Source: Morganella morganii
GTDB lineage: Bacteria; Pseudomonadota; Gammaproteobacteria; Enterobacterales; Enterobacteriaceae
DNA: 64,000 nt
Assembly (NCBI RefSeq): GCF_019243775.1
Contig: NZ_CP069157.1
Location: 2,801,418-2,865,417, forward strand
Direction: 5' to 3'
Positions 40,441-49,186 of this stretch are shown piece after piece (the first letter of the stretch is position 1; each line of letters begins with the position of its first letter). Both the position numbers and the translations under genes were made by a program. The notes under the pieces were generated by a model, which saw only the letters and a list, made by a program, of their open reading frames with translations, was not told the DNA's origin and ran no database searches.

Positions 40441-41400
40441 TCAGCGAAATGCCCGGATATACGGACGGGGAATTAATTTACGATCATATTTCAGTAAATA
40501 TTCCAGATACCAGTTAGGATTGCGTAATAACCCGCGGCCGACAGCAATTAAATCCGCATACTGATGTTCTAATATATCATCGGCCAGTTGGTGATCACGA
40601 ATACCCCCGACAACAATAACCGGTTTTTCACAGCCTTTTTTTACCCCTTTGGTATCTTCCAGCTGATAAGCAACACCTTTGTTTGTTCCGTGCATCTGAC
40701 TGCCGCCATTAGATATATGTACAATATCGATAAGCGGATTAATATTACGCAGAATTTTTTGTGTAAATGAAATACTGTCTTCTTCGCAGTAACGGGTGCC
40801 GATACGTAAAATAATCGCTTTATCTTCCGGCCAGGATTTTCGGATTGCGGTCAGTAATTCAGTCAGGAAAATAACCGGATCGGCATATTTATCGCTGCGC
40901 TGATTTGTCCGCCGGTCAATAAACTGAGAAATTAAAAACTCATGGGATGCCATAATTTCCAGGGCATCAAAACCAGCTTTATCTGCCCGTGCCGCCGCGC
41001 GCGTATAACAGTCAAATAATGCCGTAATATCTTCTGTTGTTAATGCATTAATATCCTGAATAATATTGCCGGATTCCAGCCGTGACTTGCTGCCTGCATG
41101 ATTAAGCTGAATTGCCACTTTACTGCCTTCATTTTGCAGCATTGCCACAATCTGCGCCAGCATCGCAACATGCCCGTCCTCATATAAACCCAGGGCACCA
41201 CTGCCCAGGCGGCCGTCAGCGGTAACCGCGCACTCTTCCATAATAATCAGCCCGACCTGGCCGACAGCAAAAGACATATAATGCGCCAGATGAAAGTAAT
41301 CCGCGTAGCCGTCAGTGGCACGTTTTATTCTGACCGGCGGATAAACTAATTTATTTTTAAGTGTTAATTTCTCTGATACAAATGGCTGCATTAAATTCAT
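40441..41400 (-). CDS. Old Yellow Enzyme-like NADH:flavin oxidoreductase
   Basis: FMN TIM-barrel reductase of the OYE/YqjM group, 319 residues from ATG 41400 (GGGGA upstream); a GTG nine bases earlier is less likely. Family motifs: PPVRIKRATDGYA at the N-terminus, VAIQLNHAGSKSR near residue 97, DRRTNQRSDKYADP near residue 165, and phosphate site VVGGIRD...ADLIAVGRGLLRNPNW near residue 270-300. It lacks the fused ferredoxin and NAD modules of dienoyl-CoA reductases. Natural substrate unknown; a ferric or haem-related reduction is a guess from its partner and Fur box. Confidence 0.87.
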   Translation of the reverse strand: MNLMQPFVSEKLTLKNKLVYPPVRIKRATDGYADYFHLAHYMSFAVGQVGLIIMEECAVTADGRLGSGALGLYEDGHVAMLAQIVAMLQNEGSKVAIQLNHAGSKSRLESGNIIQDINALTTEDITALFDCYTRAAARADKAGFDALEIMASHEFLISQFIDRRTNQRSDKYADPVIFLTELLTAIRKSWPEDKAIILRIGTRYCEEDSISFTQKILRNINPLIDIVHISNGGSQMHGTNKGVAYQLEDTKGVKKGCEKPVIVVGGIRDHQLADDILEHQYADLIAVGRGLLRNPNWYLEYLLKYDRKLIPRPYIRAFR

Positions 41401-41426
41401 AATACACACGTCCCCGGAAAAAGCTG

Positions 41427-41457
41427 ACCGGCACTGTTATATAAAAACTGTACCGGT
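41427..41457 (-). promoter_or_regulatory. leader hairpin before the flavin reductase gene
   Basis: Reverse strand ACCGGTAC...GTGCCGGT (8 bp, one G-U) followed by CAGCTTTTTCC. It has terminator form yet lies 27 bp before the start codon, so it could be an attenuator or block the ribosome site. Confidence 0.45.
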
Positions 41458-41580
41458 GATAAATAATAAAGTAACTGAAGAGATAATAGAGGTAACAGTG
41501 CGGGGACTCTATGACAGGCCATCTGTTTTATAACGTCTGTCACACTCTGCCGGGATACCGCCTCCGGATGCAGTTATTGC

Positions 41581-41622
41581 GTTAATAATCATCATTATAT
41601 TGTTATCTTTATGTGATAAAAA
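41581..41622 (-). promoter_or_regulatory. probable Fur-controlled promoter of the reductase/binding-protein unit
   Basis: Forward-strand 41581-41599 matches the 19-bp Fur consensus in 15 positions. A reverse-strand TATAAT (41594-41599) lies inside the box; the -35 is poor (T-rich, near 41617-41622), which suggests need of an activator. The start would give a leader of about 185 bases. Confidence 0.6.
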
Positions 41623-41632
41623 ATAACAATAA

Positions 41633-41651
41633 TATACTCCTGGGGAGTATA
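41633..41651. repeat. perfect 8-bp palindrome upstream of the Fur-boxed promoter
   Basis: TATACTCC-TGG-GGAGTATA is centred roughly 46 bp upstream of the TATAAT element, a place suited to an activator. No protein that binds it is known to me. Confidence 0.6.
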
Positions 41652-41656
41652 AAAAT

Positions 41657-41688
41657 AAAATCCCCGGGATGTTATTTCCGGGGATTTT
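41657..41688. terminator. lysA terminator
   Basis: AAAATCCCCGG...CCGGGGATTTT; on the reverse strand it follows the lysA stop and has a T-rich tail. Confidence 0.85.
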
Positions 41689-41721
41689 AAATATCAGATA
41701 AAAACGATAACGGATAATATA

Positions 41722-42972
41722 TTATTCCGTAATTTCCAGCGCCATCAGTTCATCAATGGTCTGACGACGGCGGATCAGTTTTGCCTTTCCGTCAGTAAAT
41801 AAGATTTCCGGTAATAACGGACGGCTGTTGTAATTCGATGACATCGACGCACCGTATGCCCCGGTATCGTGAAAGACCAGAAAATCATTCACACCGGCTT
41901 CCGGTAATGCACGCGGCACCACCATTCCGCCTTCCAGCTGGGTAAACACATCCCCGGATTCACATAACGGCCCGGCCACAATCGTTTCCCGCACTGTGCT
42001 GTTTTGCAGCTCTCCCGCTGCCGGTAACACAGAAATATGGTGATAACTGCCGTACATGGCCGGACGCATCAGGTCATTAAAACCACTGTCCACCAGCACA
42101 TAGTGACGGCTCCCCATACCTTTGACCGCCCGCACCTGTGCCAGCAGAATACCGGATTCCGCCACCAGATAACGACCCGGTTCAATTTCCAGGGTGATCT
42201 CACGGCCGAGATGGCGGGCAATACGTGCCCGGGCGGCATCCCAGAGTGAAAAATAATTATCGATATCAATAATTTCATCCCCTTCACGGTAAGGGGTCGA
42301 TAATCCGCCGCCGGCAGAAATCGCGCTGATATCCAGATTATTAGTGATCACCAGTTCGGCCATGGCATCACAGACCGTAGCCAGGTGCTCATAATCCACA
42401 CCGGAACCGATATGCATATGGATGCCGGTTAATGTCAGCTGATAATGGCTGATCTCCGCCAGTGCTTCACCGAGATCCGCAAACCAGATCCCGTGTTTGC
42501 TGTTCTCGCCACCGGTATTGGTTTTCTGGCTGTGGCCGTGACCAAACCCCGGATTAATGCGCAGCCACACCGGATGTCCCGGACGACGGGCACCAATCTG
42601 GCGCAGCATATCCACCGAGCCGGTATTCACCGCAATGCCGAGTTCCAGCACACGATCCAGCGTTTCTTCTGTGATCATATCGGCGGTAAAAACTATCTCA
42701 TCCGGACGGTAACCGGCTTTCAGTGCCCGTTCAATTTCCCCGGCAGATACAGAATCCACTTTTACACCATGCTCATGCATCAGGCGCAGAATATGAATAT
42801 TGGAATTGGCTTTCTGCGCAAAACGGATCACATCAAAGTGGTTCAGCCGTGCAATACGGCTGACAATCACCTCACTGTCATACAGCCACAGCGGGGTACC
42901 GTACTGCTGAGCCAGGCTGCGCAGGGCATCCGGGGTAAACGGGGCGCGGAGTGTTTTGGTTGCGATGGTCAT
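41722..42972 (-). CDS. lysA: diaminopimelate decarboxylase LysA
   Basis: PLP enzyme that decarboxylates meso-diaminopimelate to L-lysine. It has 416 residues. PLP lysine lies in FAQKANSNIHIL near residue 53; HMHIGSGVDYEHL near residue 190, SAGGGLSTPY near residue 225 and GPLCESGDVF near residue 340 are conserved. Reads divergently from its activator lysR, as in E. coli. Confidence 0.98.
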   Translation of the reverse strand: MTIATKTLRAPFTPDALRSLAQQYGTPLWLYDSEVIVSRIARLNHFDVIRFAQKANSNIHILRLMHEHGVKVDSVSAGEIERALKAGYRPDEIVFTADMITEETLDRVLELGIAVNTGSVDMLRQIGARRPGHPVWLRINPGFGHGHSQKTNTGGENSKHGIWFADLGEALAEISHYQLTLTGIHMHIGSGVDYEHLATVCDAMAELVITNNLDISAISAGGGLSTPYREGDEIIDIDNYFSLWDAARARIARHLGREITLEIEPGRYLVAESGILLAQVRAVKGMGSRHYVLVDSGFNDLMRPAMYGSYHHISVLPAAGELQNSTVRETIVAGPLCESGDVFTQLEGGMVVPRALPEAGVNDFLVFHDTGAYGASMSSNYNSRPLLPEILFTDGKAKLIRRRQTIDELMALEITE

Positions 42973-43091
42973 GATGTTGTGCTCTTTTTGATCGTGATCT
43001 CATTTTTTTTCCATCGTGACAAAAATTCTGCGCGATTTAAAATATCTGATTTGCTAAGATCTATTCATTACTGATATGGACTTGATGAATA

Positions 43092-44006
43092 ATGGAACAC
43101 TACTCCTGGCGTCACATTGATATTTTCCACGCGGTTATGACAACAAAAAGTCTGACGGATGCCGCGCAACTGCTGCATACCTCACAGCCGACGGTCAGCC
43201 GGGAGCTTGCCCGTTTCGAAAAAATCCTCGGGTTCCGTGTTTTCGACCGCATCAAAGGCCGCCTGCACCCGACAGAACAGGGGCTGCGGTTATTTGAGGA
43301 AGTGGAGCGATCGTATTACGGGCTTGAGCGCATCAGCCGGGCAGCGGAGAGCATCCGCCAGTTTCAGCATGCCCAGCTGGCAATCACCTGTCTGCCCGCC
43401 TTTGCTCAGTCATTACTGCCCGCGGTCTGCCGCACATTTCATGCGCAGTATCCGGATGTGAATTTTGAAATCGCCCCGCAGGAATCACCGCTTCTTGAAG
43501 AGTGGCTCTCCGCCCAGCGTTATGACCTCGGGATCACCGAACATCAGCTGACACCACCCGGCACCCTGCAGGAAACCCTGCTCACGCTCAGTGAAGTCTG
43601 TGTGCTGCCGGAGTCGCATCCGCTGTGCAGCAAATCAGTACTGACCCCTGCTGATTTTGCGCAGCAGAATTTTATCAGTCTGTCCGTTGCGGACAGTTAC
43701 CGGCAGAAAATCGATACATTGTTCAGTGAAAAGCAGATCCCGCGCCGGATGATCATGGAAACACACAGTGCGGCCTCGGTATGTGCCATGGTCAGGGAGG
43801 GGCTGGGGGTGTCTGTCGTTAACCCGCTGACTGCCATGGATTGCAGCGGAATTTGTGTCCGCCCGTTCAGTGAGGATATTCCGTTCACCGTGAGCCTGAT
43901 CCGCCCGCTGCACAGGCCGCATTCTGTACTGACAGATATTTTTATCACCCATCTCCGCCAGCATATGCAGGCCGTTCTGCGGCAGTTAAAGCGGGTTACC
44001 GGTTAG
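43092..44006 (+). CDS. lysR: LysR, activator of lysA
   Basis: LysR-type regulator of 304 residues that activates lysA when diaminopimelate is present and lysine is low. Wing-helix part: RHIDIFHAVMTTKSLTDAAQLLHTSQPTVSRELARFEK; the C-terminal THSAASVCAMVREGLGVSVVNPLTAMD is close to E. coli LysR. The binding site should be in the 119-bp gap to lysA. It overlaps the following convergent gene by 11 bp. Confidence 0.97.
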   Translation: MEHYSWRHIDIFHAVMTTKSLTDAAQLLHTSQPTVSRELARFEKILGFRVFDRIKGRLHPTEQGLRLFEEVERSYYGLERISRAAESIRQFQHAQLAITCLPAFAQSLLPAVCRTFHAQYPDVNFEIAPQESPLLEEWLSAQRYDLGITEHQLTPPGTLQETLLTLSEVCVLPESHPLCSKSVLTPADFAQQNFISLSVADSYRQKIDTLFSEKQIPRRMIMETHSAASVCAMVREGLGVSVVNPLTAMDCSGICVRPFSEDIPFTVSLIRPLHRPHSVLTDIFITHLRQHMQAVLRQLKRVTG

Positions 44007-44922
44007 TTTTTTCATCCAGCAGATACGGCAGCCAGTCCGGCGAATGCGCAAACCACTCCGCCAGAAAATCCAGCAGCAGGCGCAGCGGCCGCGCCATATG
44101 CTCGCGGCTGGTATAAATGCCATAAATGCCGAGCGCAGGCAGCCGGTATTCAGGAAACAGACGTACCAGTCGCCCGGTTTTCAGATGTTCATACACCGAA
44201 CAGTAAGGCTGCAATGCAATACCTTCCCCGTTCAGCGTTGCTTCCAGCAGAAAAGTGGATTCATTGGCACTGAGCGCCCCGCTTACCGGGACAGAAATCA
44301 CCTGTTCATCCCGTTCAAACAGCCACAGACTGCGGCCGTAAAAATTATAGGTCAGACAGGTCAGTTCACTGAGTGCTTCGGGTGACGGCGGGTACCCGTG
44401 TTTTTCCAGATAGGCCGGTGATGCACAGACCACAGAATCACAACGGGAAAGCGGCTTCGCGATCAGGTTTGGTTCGAGATTGTTGGTGATGCGGATCCCC
44501 AGATCAATGCGCTCCTCCACCAGGCTGATCGCCTTGTTTGTGACCTGCACATCGACAGCAACAGCCGGATAGCGGGCCCGGAACTGCACAAGCGCCTTTG
44601 ACAGTGCCACCATCGCCAGTGACTGGGCACAGGTGACACGCACCAGGCCGCTGACCGCCTCATCTTCCGTCACCACCGGACGGGCAATCGCCGTTGCCAG
44701 TGACAGCAATTCCCGGCTTTGCGTCAGCACCGCTTCACCGGCGGAGGTCAGCGTCAGACTGCGGGTTGTCCGGTTCAGCAACCGCACACCGGCCCAGTTT
44801 TCCATTTCGGCCAGATAGCGCGTGACCATCGCGCGGGACATTCCCAGCATATCCGCAGCTTTGCTCATGCTGCGCTGTTCGGTAATGGCAATAAAAACCT
44901 GAGCGGCAGTGATCCTGTCCAT
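43996..44922 (-). CDS. LysR-type transcriptional regulator
   Basis: It has 308 residues, with N-terminal HTH (AAQVFIAITEQRSMSKAADMLGMSRAMVTRYLAEMENW) and a periplasmic-binding-like effector domain. It is closest in style to the AaeR/YhjC/DmlR group. It faces away from the MBL-fold gene at 45036, so it probably controls that gene and the DsbA-like one. Three phased repeats fill the shared control region. Effector unknown. Confidence 0.9.
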   Translation of the reverse strand: MDRITAAQVFIAITEQRSMSKAADMLGMSRAMVTRYLAEMENWAGVRLLNRTTRSLTLTSAGEAVLTQSRELLSLATAIARPVVTEDEAVSGLVRVTCAQSLAMVALSKALVQFRARYPAVAVDVQVTNKAISLVEERIDLGIRITNNLEPNLIAKPLSRCDSVVCASPAYLEKHGYPPSPEALSELTCLTYNFYGRSLWLFERDEQVISVPVSGALSANESTFLLEATLNGEGIALQPYCSVYEHLKTGRLVRLFPEYRLPALGIYGIYTSREHMARPLRLLLDFLAEWFAHSPDWLPYLLDEKTNR

Positions 44923-44936
44923 TTTATTTGTCCGGT

Positions 44937-44988
44937 TTATGCAACAATGAAGACCGGATTATGGGGTTTTTCCGGCGGATTATGCAAC
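44937..44988. promoter_or_regulatory. three phased TTATG repeats, likely operator of the divergent regulator
   Basis: TTATG occurs at 44937-44941, 44959-44963 and 44980-44984; the outer two read TTATGCAAC. Each has a CCGG a few bases before it. Spacing of 22 and 21 bp puts them on the same face of the helix, as for LysR-type tetramers. A TATAGC -10-like element follows at about 44993. Confidence 0.6.
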
Positions 44989-45035
44989 TTATTATAGCGT
45001 CATCTTAACGATTCACCTGCAAAAAGGATAACACC

Positions 45036-45914
45036 ATGACTTCTGCAATCCGTACCTCACTGGTATTCAGCGCCCTGATGGGGGCTTCTTTTGTTACTGC
45101 CGCCGCACCGCTGTCGCTGGAAGTGTATAACCCCGGCGAAAAAAGTATCTTCCCGGTTTCCTCGGAAATCATCAGCGGCAAAAATGAGGTGGTTCTGATT
45201 GATGCCCAGTTTCAGAAAGATGATGCTCAGGTACTGGCGGATAAAATTCGTGCGACCGGCAAAACGCTGACCACCATTTATATCAGCCATTCTGATCCGG
45301 ATTTCTATTTCGGTCTGGATGAACTGAAAAAAGCCTTCCCGCAGGCTAAGATTGTCGCCACTCCGCAGACCGTCGCACTGATTAAAGAGAGCAAAGACGG
45401 CAAACTGGCTTACTGGGGACCGGTTCTGAAAGAGAATGCCCCGCAGAGTATCATTGTGCCGGAACCGTTAGAAGGCAACCGCATTATGCTGGAAGGGGAA
45501 AGTATTCTGATTGAGGGACTGAACAGCCCGGCGCCGGAGCGCAGTTATGTATGGGTGCCGTCACTGTCCGCAGTGATGGGCGGCGTGCTGGTTTCAGAGA
45601 ATATCCATGTCTGGCTGGCGGATACGCAAACCCCGGAATCCCGTCAGTACTGGCAGCAGTCGCTGAAAAGTATGCAGGACAAACATCCGGCCACCGTGGT
45701 GCCCGGCCATTATGTCGGTAACAGCCATTTTTCACCGGCTGCCATTACCTTTACCGCAGATTATCTGACCCGTGCGGAAACCGCTCTGAAAGAGAGTAAG
45801 GACTCACAGCAGATGATCAGCACACTGAAAGCCGCTTACCCGGCCCTGGCGGATGAGTCAAGCCTCGAACTGAGTGCCAAAGTGCTCAAAGGCGAAATGC
45901 GCTGGCCGCAGTAA
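45036..45914 (+). CDS. exported metallo-beta-lactamase-fold protein, variant metal motif
   Basis: It has 292 residues. Signal peptide about residues 1-23 (ending TAA). MBL-fold elements: IISGKNEVVLIDAQFQKDDAQ, TIYISHSDPDFYFGLDELKKAF near residue 85, VVPGHYVG near residue 227. The canonical HxHxDH is HSDPDF here, so two of the usual His are missing; the later His in PGHY is kept. It is preceded by AAAGGA and followed 20 bp later by a DsbA-like gene. Function unknown; lactonase, sulfatase or disulfide-related activity cannot be told apart. Confidence 0.8.
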   Translation: MTSAIRTSLVFSALMGASFVTAAAPLSLEVYNPGEKSIFPVSSEIISGKNEVVLIDAQFQKDDAQVLADKIRATGKTLTTIYISHSDPDFYFGLDELKKAFPQAKIVATPQTVALIKESKDGKLAYWGPVLKENAPQSIIVPEPLEGNRIMLEGESILIEGLNSPAPERSYVWVPSLSAVMGGVLVSENIHVWLADTQTPESRQYWQQSLKSMQDKHPATVVPGHYVGNSHFSPAAITFTADYLTRAETALKESKDSQQMISTLKAAYPALADESSLELSAKVLKGEMRWPQ

Positions 45915-45934
45915 TCTGATTTAAGGAAAACAGA

Positions 45935-46546
45935 ATGTCAGTAAAAACGCTGCACTATATTTATGATCCGCTCTGCGGCTGGTGTTATGGTATCGCGCCG
46001 TTTATTCAGGCAGCACATAAGCAGGGCGTGACGATCGCCCTGCACGGCGGCGGAATGATCACCGGTTCACAGCGCCGCCCGGCAGATGACAGCATGCGGG
46101 AGATGATCCGCAACCACAATCAGCGCATCACTCAGCTGACCGGACAACCGTTTACCGATGCCTTTTACACCCTGCTGAAAAATCAGGAGTGGGTGATGGA
46201 TTCCGTGCCGCCGATTGCCGCTATTCTCAGTGCACAGGCGCAGTCCGGTAAAGGCATTGACATGCTGGAAGCCTGCCAGAAAGCCTATTATCAGGACGGG
46301 CTGCCGCTTAACCGCGATACTTTGCGCAGACTGGCGGATAAACTTGGTATCAGTGATATTCAGTCTGATAATACTGAGCAGCATATTCATGAGAGCCGTC
46401 AGTTATTTGTGCATAACCCGACCGGCGGCTTCCCGACCCTGCTGCTGGAAGAGGACGGCGCATTTCAGCACATCCCGAACCAGGCTGTACTCGGTGCGGA
46501 ATCACACTGGGAAAGGCTGATCCCGTTACTGAAAACGACTGCCTGA
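45935..46546 (+). CDS. DsbA-family thioredoxin-like protein with CGWC
   Basis: It has 203 residues, with no signal peptide, so it is cytoplasmic. HYIYDPLCGWCYGIAPFIQAA near residue 7 contains the redox CxxC (CGWC); the helical insert and NPTGGFPTLLLEEDG (cis-Pro in GFPT) near residue 165 complete the fold. FrnE-like or 2-hydroxychromene isomerase-like relatives share this form. It is co-directional with the MBL gene. Its last 21 bp overlap the convergent prepilin peptidase gene. Confidence 0.87.
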   Translation: MSVKTLHYIYDPLCGWCYGIAPFIQAAHKQGVTIALHGGGMITGSQRRPADDSMREMIRNHNQRITQLTGQPFTDAFYTLLKNQEWVMDSVPPIAAILSAQAQSGKGIDMLEACQKAYYQDGLPLNRDTLRRLADKLGISDIQSDNTEQHIHESRQLFVHNPTGGFPTLLLEEDGAFQHIPNQAVLGAESHWERLIPLLKTTA

Positions 46547-47179
46547 TATCATTCCCATCACCATAATCATCCCCGCAATTAAATGCGGCCCGAAGGCAAT
46601 AATGCGCGGGCCGCATCGCGGGTGATGATGACAGCGGTGACGTAAATATTGCAGCCCGGACACCACCAGCGCGGACACACAGGCCAGCATCAGCAACAGC
46701 GCGAGCTGTTCCGCCCCCACCCAGGCACCGGAGGCAGAAAACAGTTTGATATCCCCGCCGCCCAGGCCGCTTTTTTTCCGGCACCAGGCATAGCCTTCCG
46801 CCACACTCCAGAGCAGAAAAAAACCGCCGATCACCCCGTACAACGCGGAAGAGATCGTCACCAGCCGGACCTCATTCTGAAACAGCAATCCGGCCCACAG
46901 CACCGGAAACACCAGTTTATCCGGCAGATAAAATACCGAGTTATCAATATGAAACAGCATCACCAAGCACAAAAACAGCAGTGTCAGAAACAGGACATAC
47001 ACACCCTGCCCGTCTGACCAGAACACTATCAGCACGCCGGATAACAGGCAGTGCAGATACAGCCACCCGCCCGGTAACCGCTGCGGATACTGATAGTAAT
47101 GGCGCAGAATATATTCCGTCCCGGCTTTCAGCGGCGGCGGCAAAAATACTCCCCAGATAATCATAATCAGCCAGTCCAT
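46526..47179 (-). CDS. prepilin peptidase (A24 family), lone
   Basis: Membrane aspartic peptidase that cuts type IV prepilin or type II pseudopilin leader peptides. It has 217 residues and about six helices. Catalytic Asp pairs: FHIDNSVFYLPDKL near residue 77 and SGLGGGDIKLFSASGAWVG near residue 137. The N-terminal Cys-rich methylase domain of PilD is missing. No pilin genes are next to it; a PilT-like ATPase lies 3 kb away. Confidence 0.88.
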   Translation of the reverse strand: MDWLIMIIWGVFLPPPLKAGTEYILRHYYQYPQRLPGGWLYLHCLLSGVLIVFWSDGQGVYVLFLTLLFLCLVMLFHIDNSVFYLPDKLVFPVLWAGLLFQNEVRLVTISSALYGVIGGFFLLWSVAEGYAWCRKKSGLGGGDIKLFSASGAWVGAEQLALLLMLACVSALVVSGLQYLRHRCHHHPRCGPRIIAFGPHLIAGMIMVMGMISGSRFQ

Positions 47180-47419
47180 GTTTCCCCCGCGCCTTTCTCT
47201 GTTGCGATATCCGCAGCCTGCCTGACCGTCCCGGGAAAGACACGTTTTTTTCCCTGATTACAGCCGAATTACATTTTTTTCGATCCATCACGCAATATTG
47301 ACAGTTACCCCGGCATGTAATGATCCCGGCTGATGCTTGCAGTGAGGATCCCCCCTCTATTATCATGGGGCAATGTGTATCAACCGGCAGCGTGCCGGCA
47401 GAACGTAAAGGATATTTTC
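47180..47419. other. spacer before rsmE
   Basis: In E. coli endA lies just upstream of rsmE; here only 240 bp without a credible gene remain. The rsmE promoter should be here. Confidence 0.5.
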
Positions 47420-48151
47420 ATGCGGATCCCGCGCATTTATCACCCCGCCACTTTAACCCCCGGCATGGTGACAGAACTGACAGATGACGGCACCAACCAT
47501 GTTGCCCGTGTGCTCCGGATGAAAACCGGCTATTCCCTGATCCTGTTTAACGGCACCAACCGGATTTTTAATGCCGAAATTACGGATATCAGCAAAAAAA
47601 GTGTGTCCGTCCGTGTAACAGATGAGCAGGACGACAACCGCGAATCCCCGCTGTTCATCCATCTCGGACAAGTGATGTCACGCGGCGAAAAAATGGAATT
47701 CACCATTCAGAAATCCGTTGAACTGGGTGTTCAGATTATTACCCCCCTGATCTCTGAACGCTGTGGTGTTAAACTGGACGGTGAACGGCTGGACAAAAAA
47801 CAGCAGCAGTGGCAGAAAATTGCCATCGCCGCCTGCGAGCAGTGCGGCCGCAACGTGATTCCGGAGATCCGCCCGGTGCAGAGTCTGGAAGCATGGTGTG
47901 CGGAAAATGATGATGCCCTGAAGATAAATTTACATCCGCGTGCATCACAAAGTATCAATACACTGCCCGCAGAAACCGCTAAAGTGCGATTGCTGATTGG
48001 CCCGGAAGGCGGGCTGTCGGCAGAGGAAATCGCGATGACCGCCGGTCATCAGTTTACCGACATATTATTAGGGCCGCGTGTATTACGCACAGAAACCACC
48101 GCGCTCACTGCAATCACCGCATTGCAGGTGCGTTTCGGCGATCTGGGTTAA
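47420..48151 (+). CDS. rsmE: 16S rRNA m3U1498 methyltransferase RsmE
   Basis: SPOUT methyltransferase acting on the 30S subunit. Start at 47420 ([15 protein letters not shown]), AAAGGA upstream; 243 residues as in E. coli. PUA-like N-terminus, then [20 protein letters not shown] near residue 80 and the trefoil-knot [13 protein letters not shown] (near 193) and [16 protein letters not shown]. Starts a run with gshB, 9 bp downstream. Confidence 0.97.
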   Translation: MRIPRIYHPATLTPGMVTELTDDGTNHVARVLRMKTGYSLILFNGTNRIFNAEITDISKKSVSVRVTDEQDDNRESPLFIHLGQVMSRGEKMEFTIQKSVELGVQIITPLISERCGVKLDGERLDKKQQQWQKIAIAACEQCGRNVIPEIRPVQSLEAWCAENDDALKINLHPRASQSINTLPAETAKVRLLIGPEGGLSAEEIAMTAGHQFTDILLGPRVLRTETTALTAITALQVRFGDLG

Positions 48152-48160
48152 GGAGAAAAA

Positions 48161-49111
48161 ATGATCAAGCTCGGTATTGTGATGGATCCTATCGATTCCA
48201 TCAAAATCAAAAAAGACACCAGTTTCGCGATGCTGCTCGAAGCACAGCGCCGTGGTTATGAAATCCATTATATGGAGATGAATGACCTTTATCTGCATCA
48301 GGGCGTTGCCCGTGCCCGTACCCGCACTCTGACGGTGAAAGAAGACCCGGCAGGCTGGTATCAGTTCGGCAGTGAGCAGGATATCGCGCTGGGTACACTG
48401 AATGTCATTCTGATGCGCAAAGATCCGCCGTTTGATACTGAATTCATTTACGCCACCTATATCCTGGAGCGTGCGGAAAGTGCCGGTTCCCTGATCGTCA
48501 ACAAACCGCAGAGCCTGCGCGACTGTAACGAAAAACTGTTCACCGCCTGGTTTGCCGATCTGACCCCGGACACCCTGGTCACCCGCAGTGCACAGCGTCT
48601 GCGTGAGTTCCACAAAAAACACGGTGATGTGATTTTCAAACCGCTCGACGGCATGGGTGGTGCGTCTATTTTCCGTCTGAAACAGGATGACCCTAACGTC
48701 GGTGTGATTATCGAAACCCTGACAAATCACGGTCATACTTTCTGCATGGCGCAAAACTTCCTGCCTGCCATCAAAGACGGTGACAAACGTATCCTGGTGG
48801 TGGACGGCGAGCCGGTTCCTTACTGCCTGGCGCGCATTCCGGCCAAAGGCGAAACGCGCGGTAACCTCGCTGCCGGTGGTCACGGTGAAGTGCGTCCGCT
48901 GAGTGAGAGCGATTGGGCCATTGCCCGCAGCGTGGCACCGGTCCTCAAAGAAAAAGGTCTGATTTTTGTCGGCCTCGATGTAATCGGCGACCGCCTGACT
49001 GAAATCAACGTAACCAGCCCGACCTGTGCCCGCGAAATTGAAGCCGCACAACCGGATGTTTCTGTCACCGGCATGCTGATGGATGCCATTGAAAAACGTC
49101 TCGGCCGGTAA
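48161..49111 (+). CDS. gshB: glutathione synthetase GshB
   Basis: Adds glycine to gamma-glutamylcysteine; ATP-grasp enzyme of 316 residues. KLGIVMDPIDSIKIKKDTSFAML at the N-terminus, DVIFKPLDGMGGASIFR near residue 155, and GLDVIGDRLTEINVTSPT near residue 270. It follows rsmE by 9 bp. Confidence 0.98.
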   Translation: MIKLGIVMDPIDSIKIKKDTSFAMLLEAQRRGYEIHYMEMNDLYLHQGVARARTRTLTVKEDPAGWYQFGSEQDIALGTLNVILMRKDPPFDTEFIYATYILERAESAGSLIVNKPQSLRDCNEKLFTAWFADLTPDTLVTRSAQRLREFHKKHGDVIFKPLDGMGGASIFRLKQDDPNVGVIIETLTNHGHTFCMAQNFLPAIKDGDKRILVVDGEPVPYCLARIPAKGETRGNLAAGGHGEVRPLSESDWAIARSVAPVLKEKGLIFVGLDVIGDRLTEINVTSPTCAREIEAAQPDVSVTGMLMDAIEKRLGR

Positions 49112-49186
49112 CAGCCGGCGCTGTGTCTGTACATTCACACCCGCAGGCTGTTTTTTCCGGTCTGCGGGCAGACTGAAAAGAAGGTT

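Noticed and set aside
41504..41592. A 28-codon reverse-strand frame in the leader of the flavin reductase gene (possible leader peptide)
   Set aside because: Its ATG lies within or before the likely transcription start (TATAAT at 41594-41599) and has no ribosome site.
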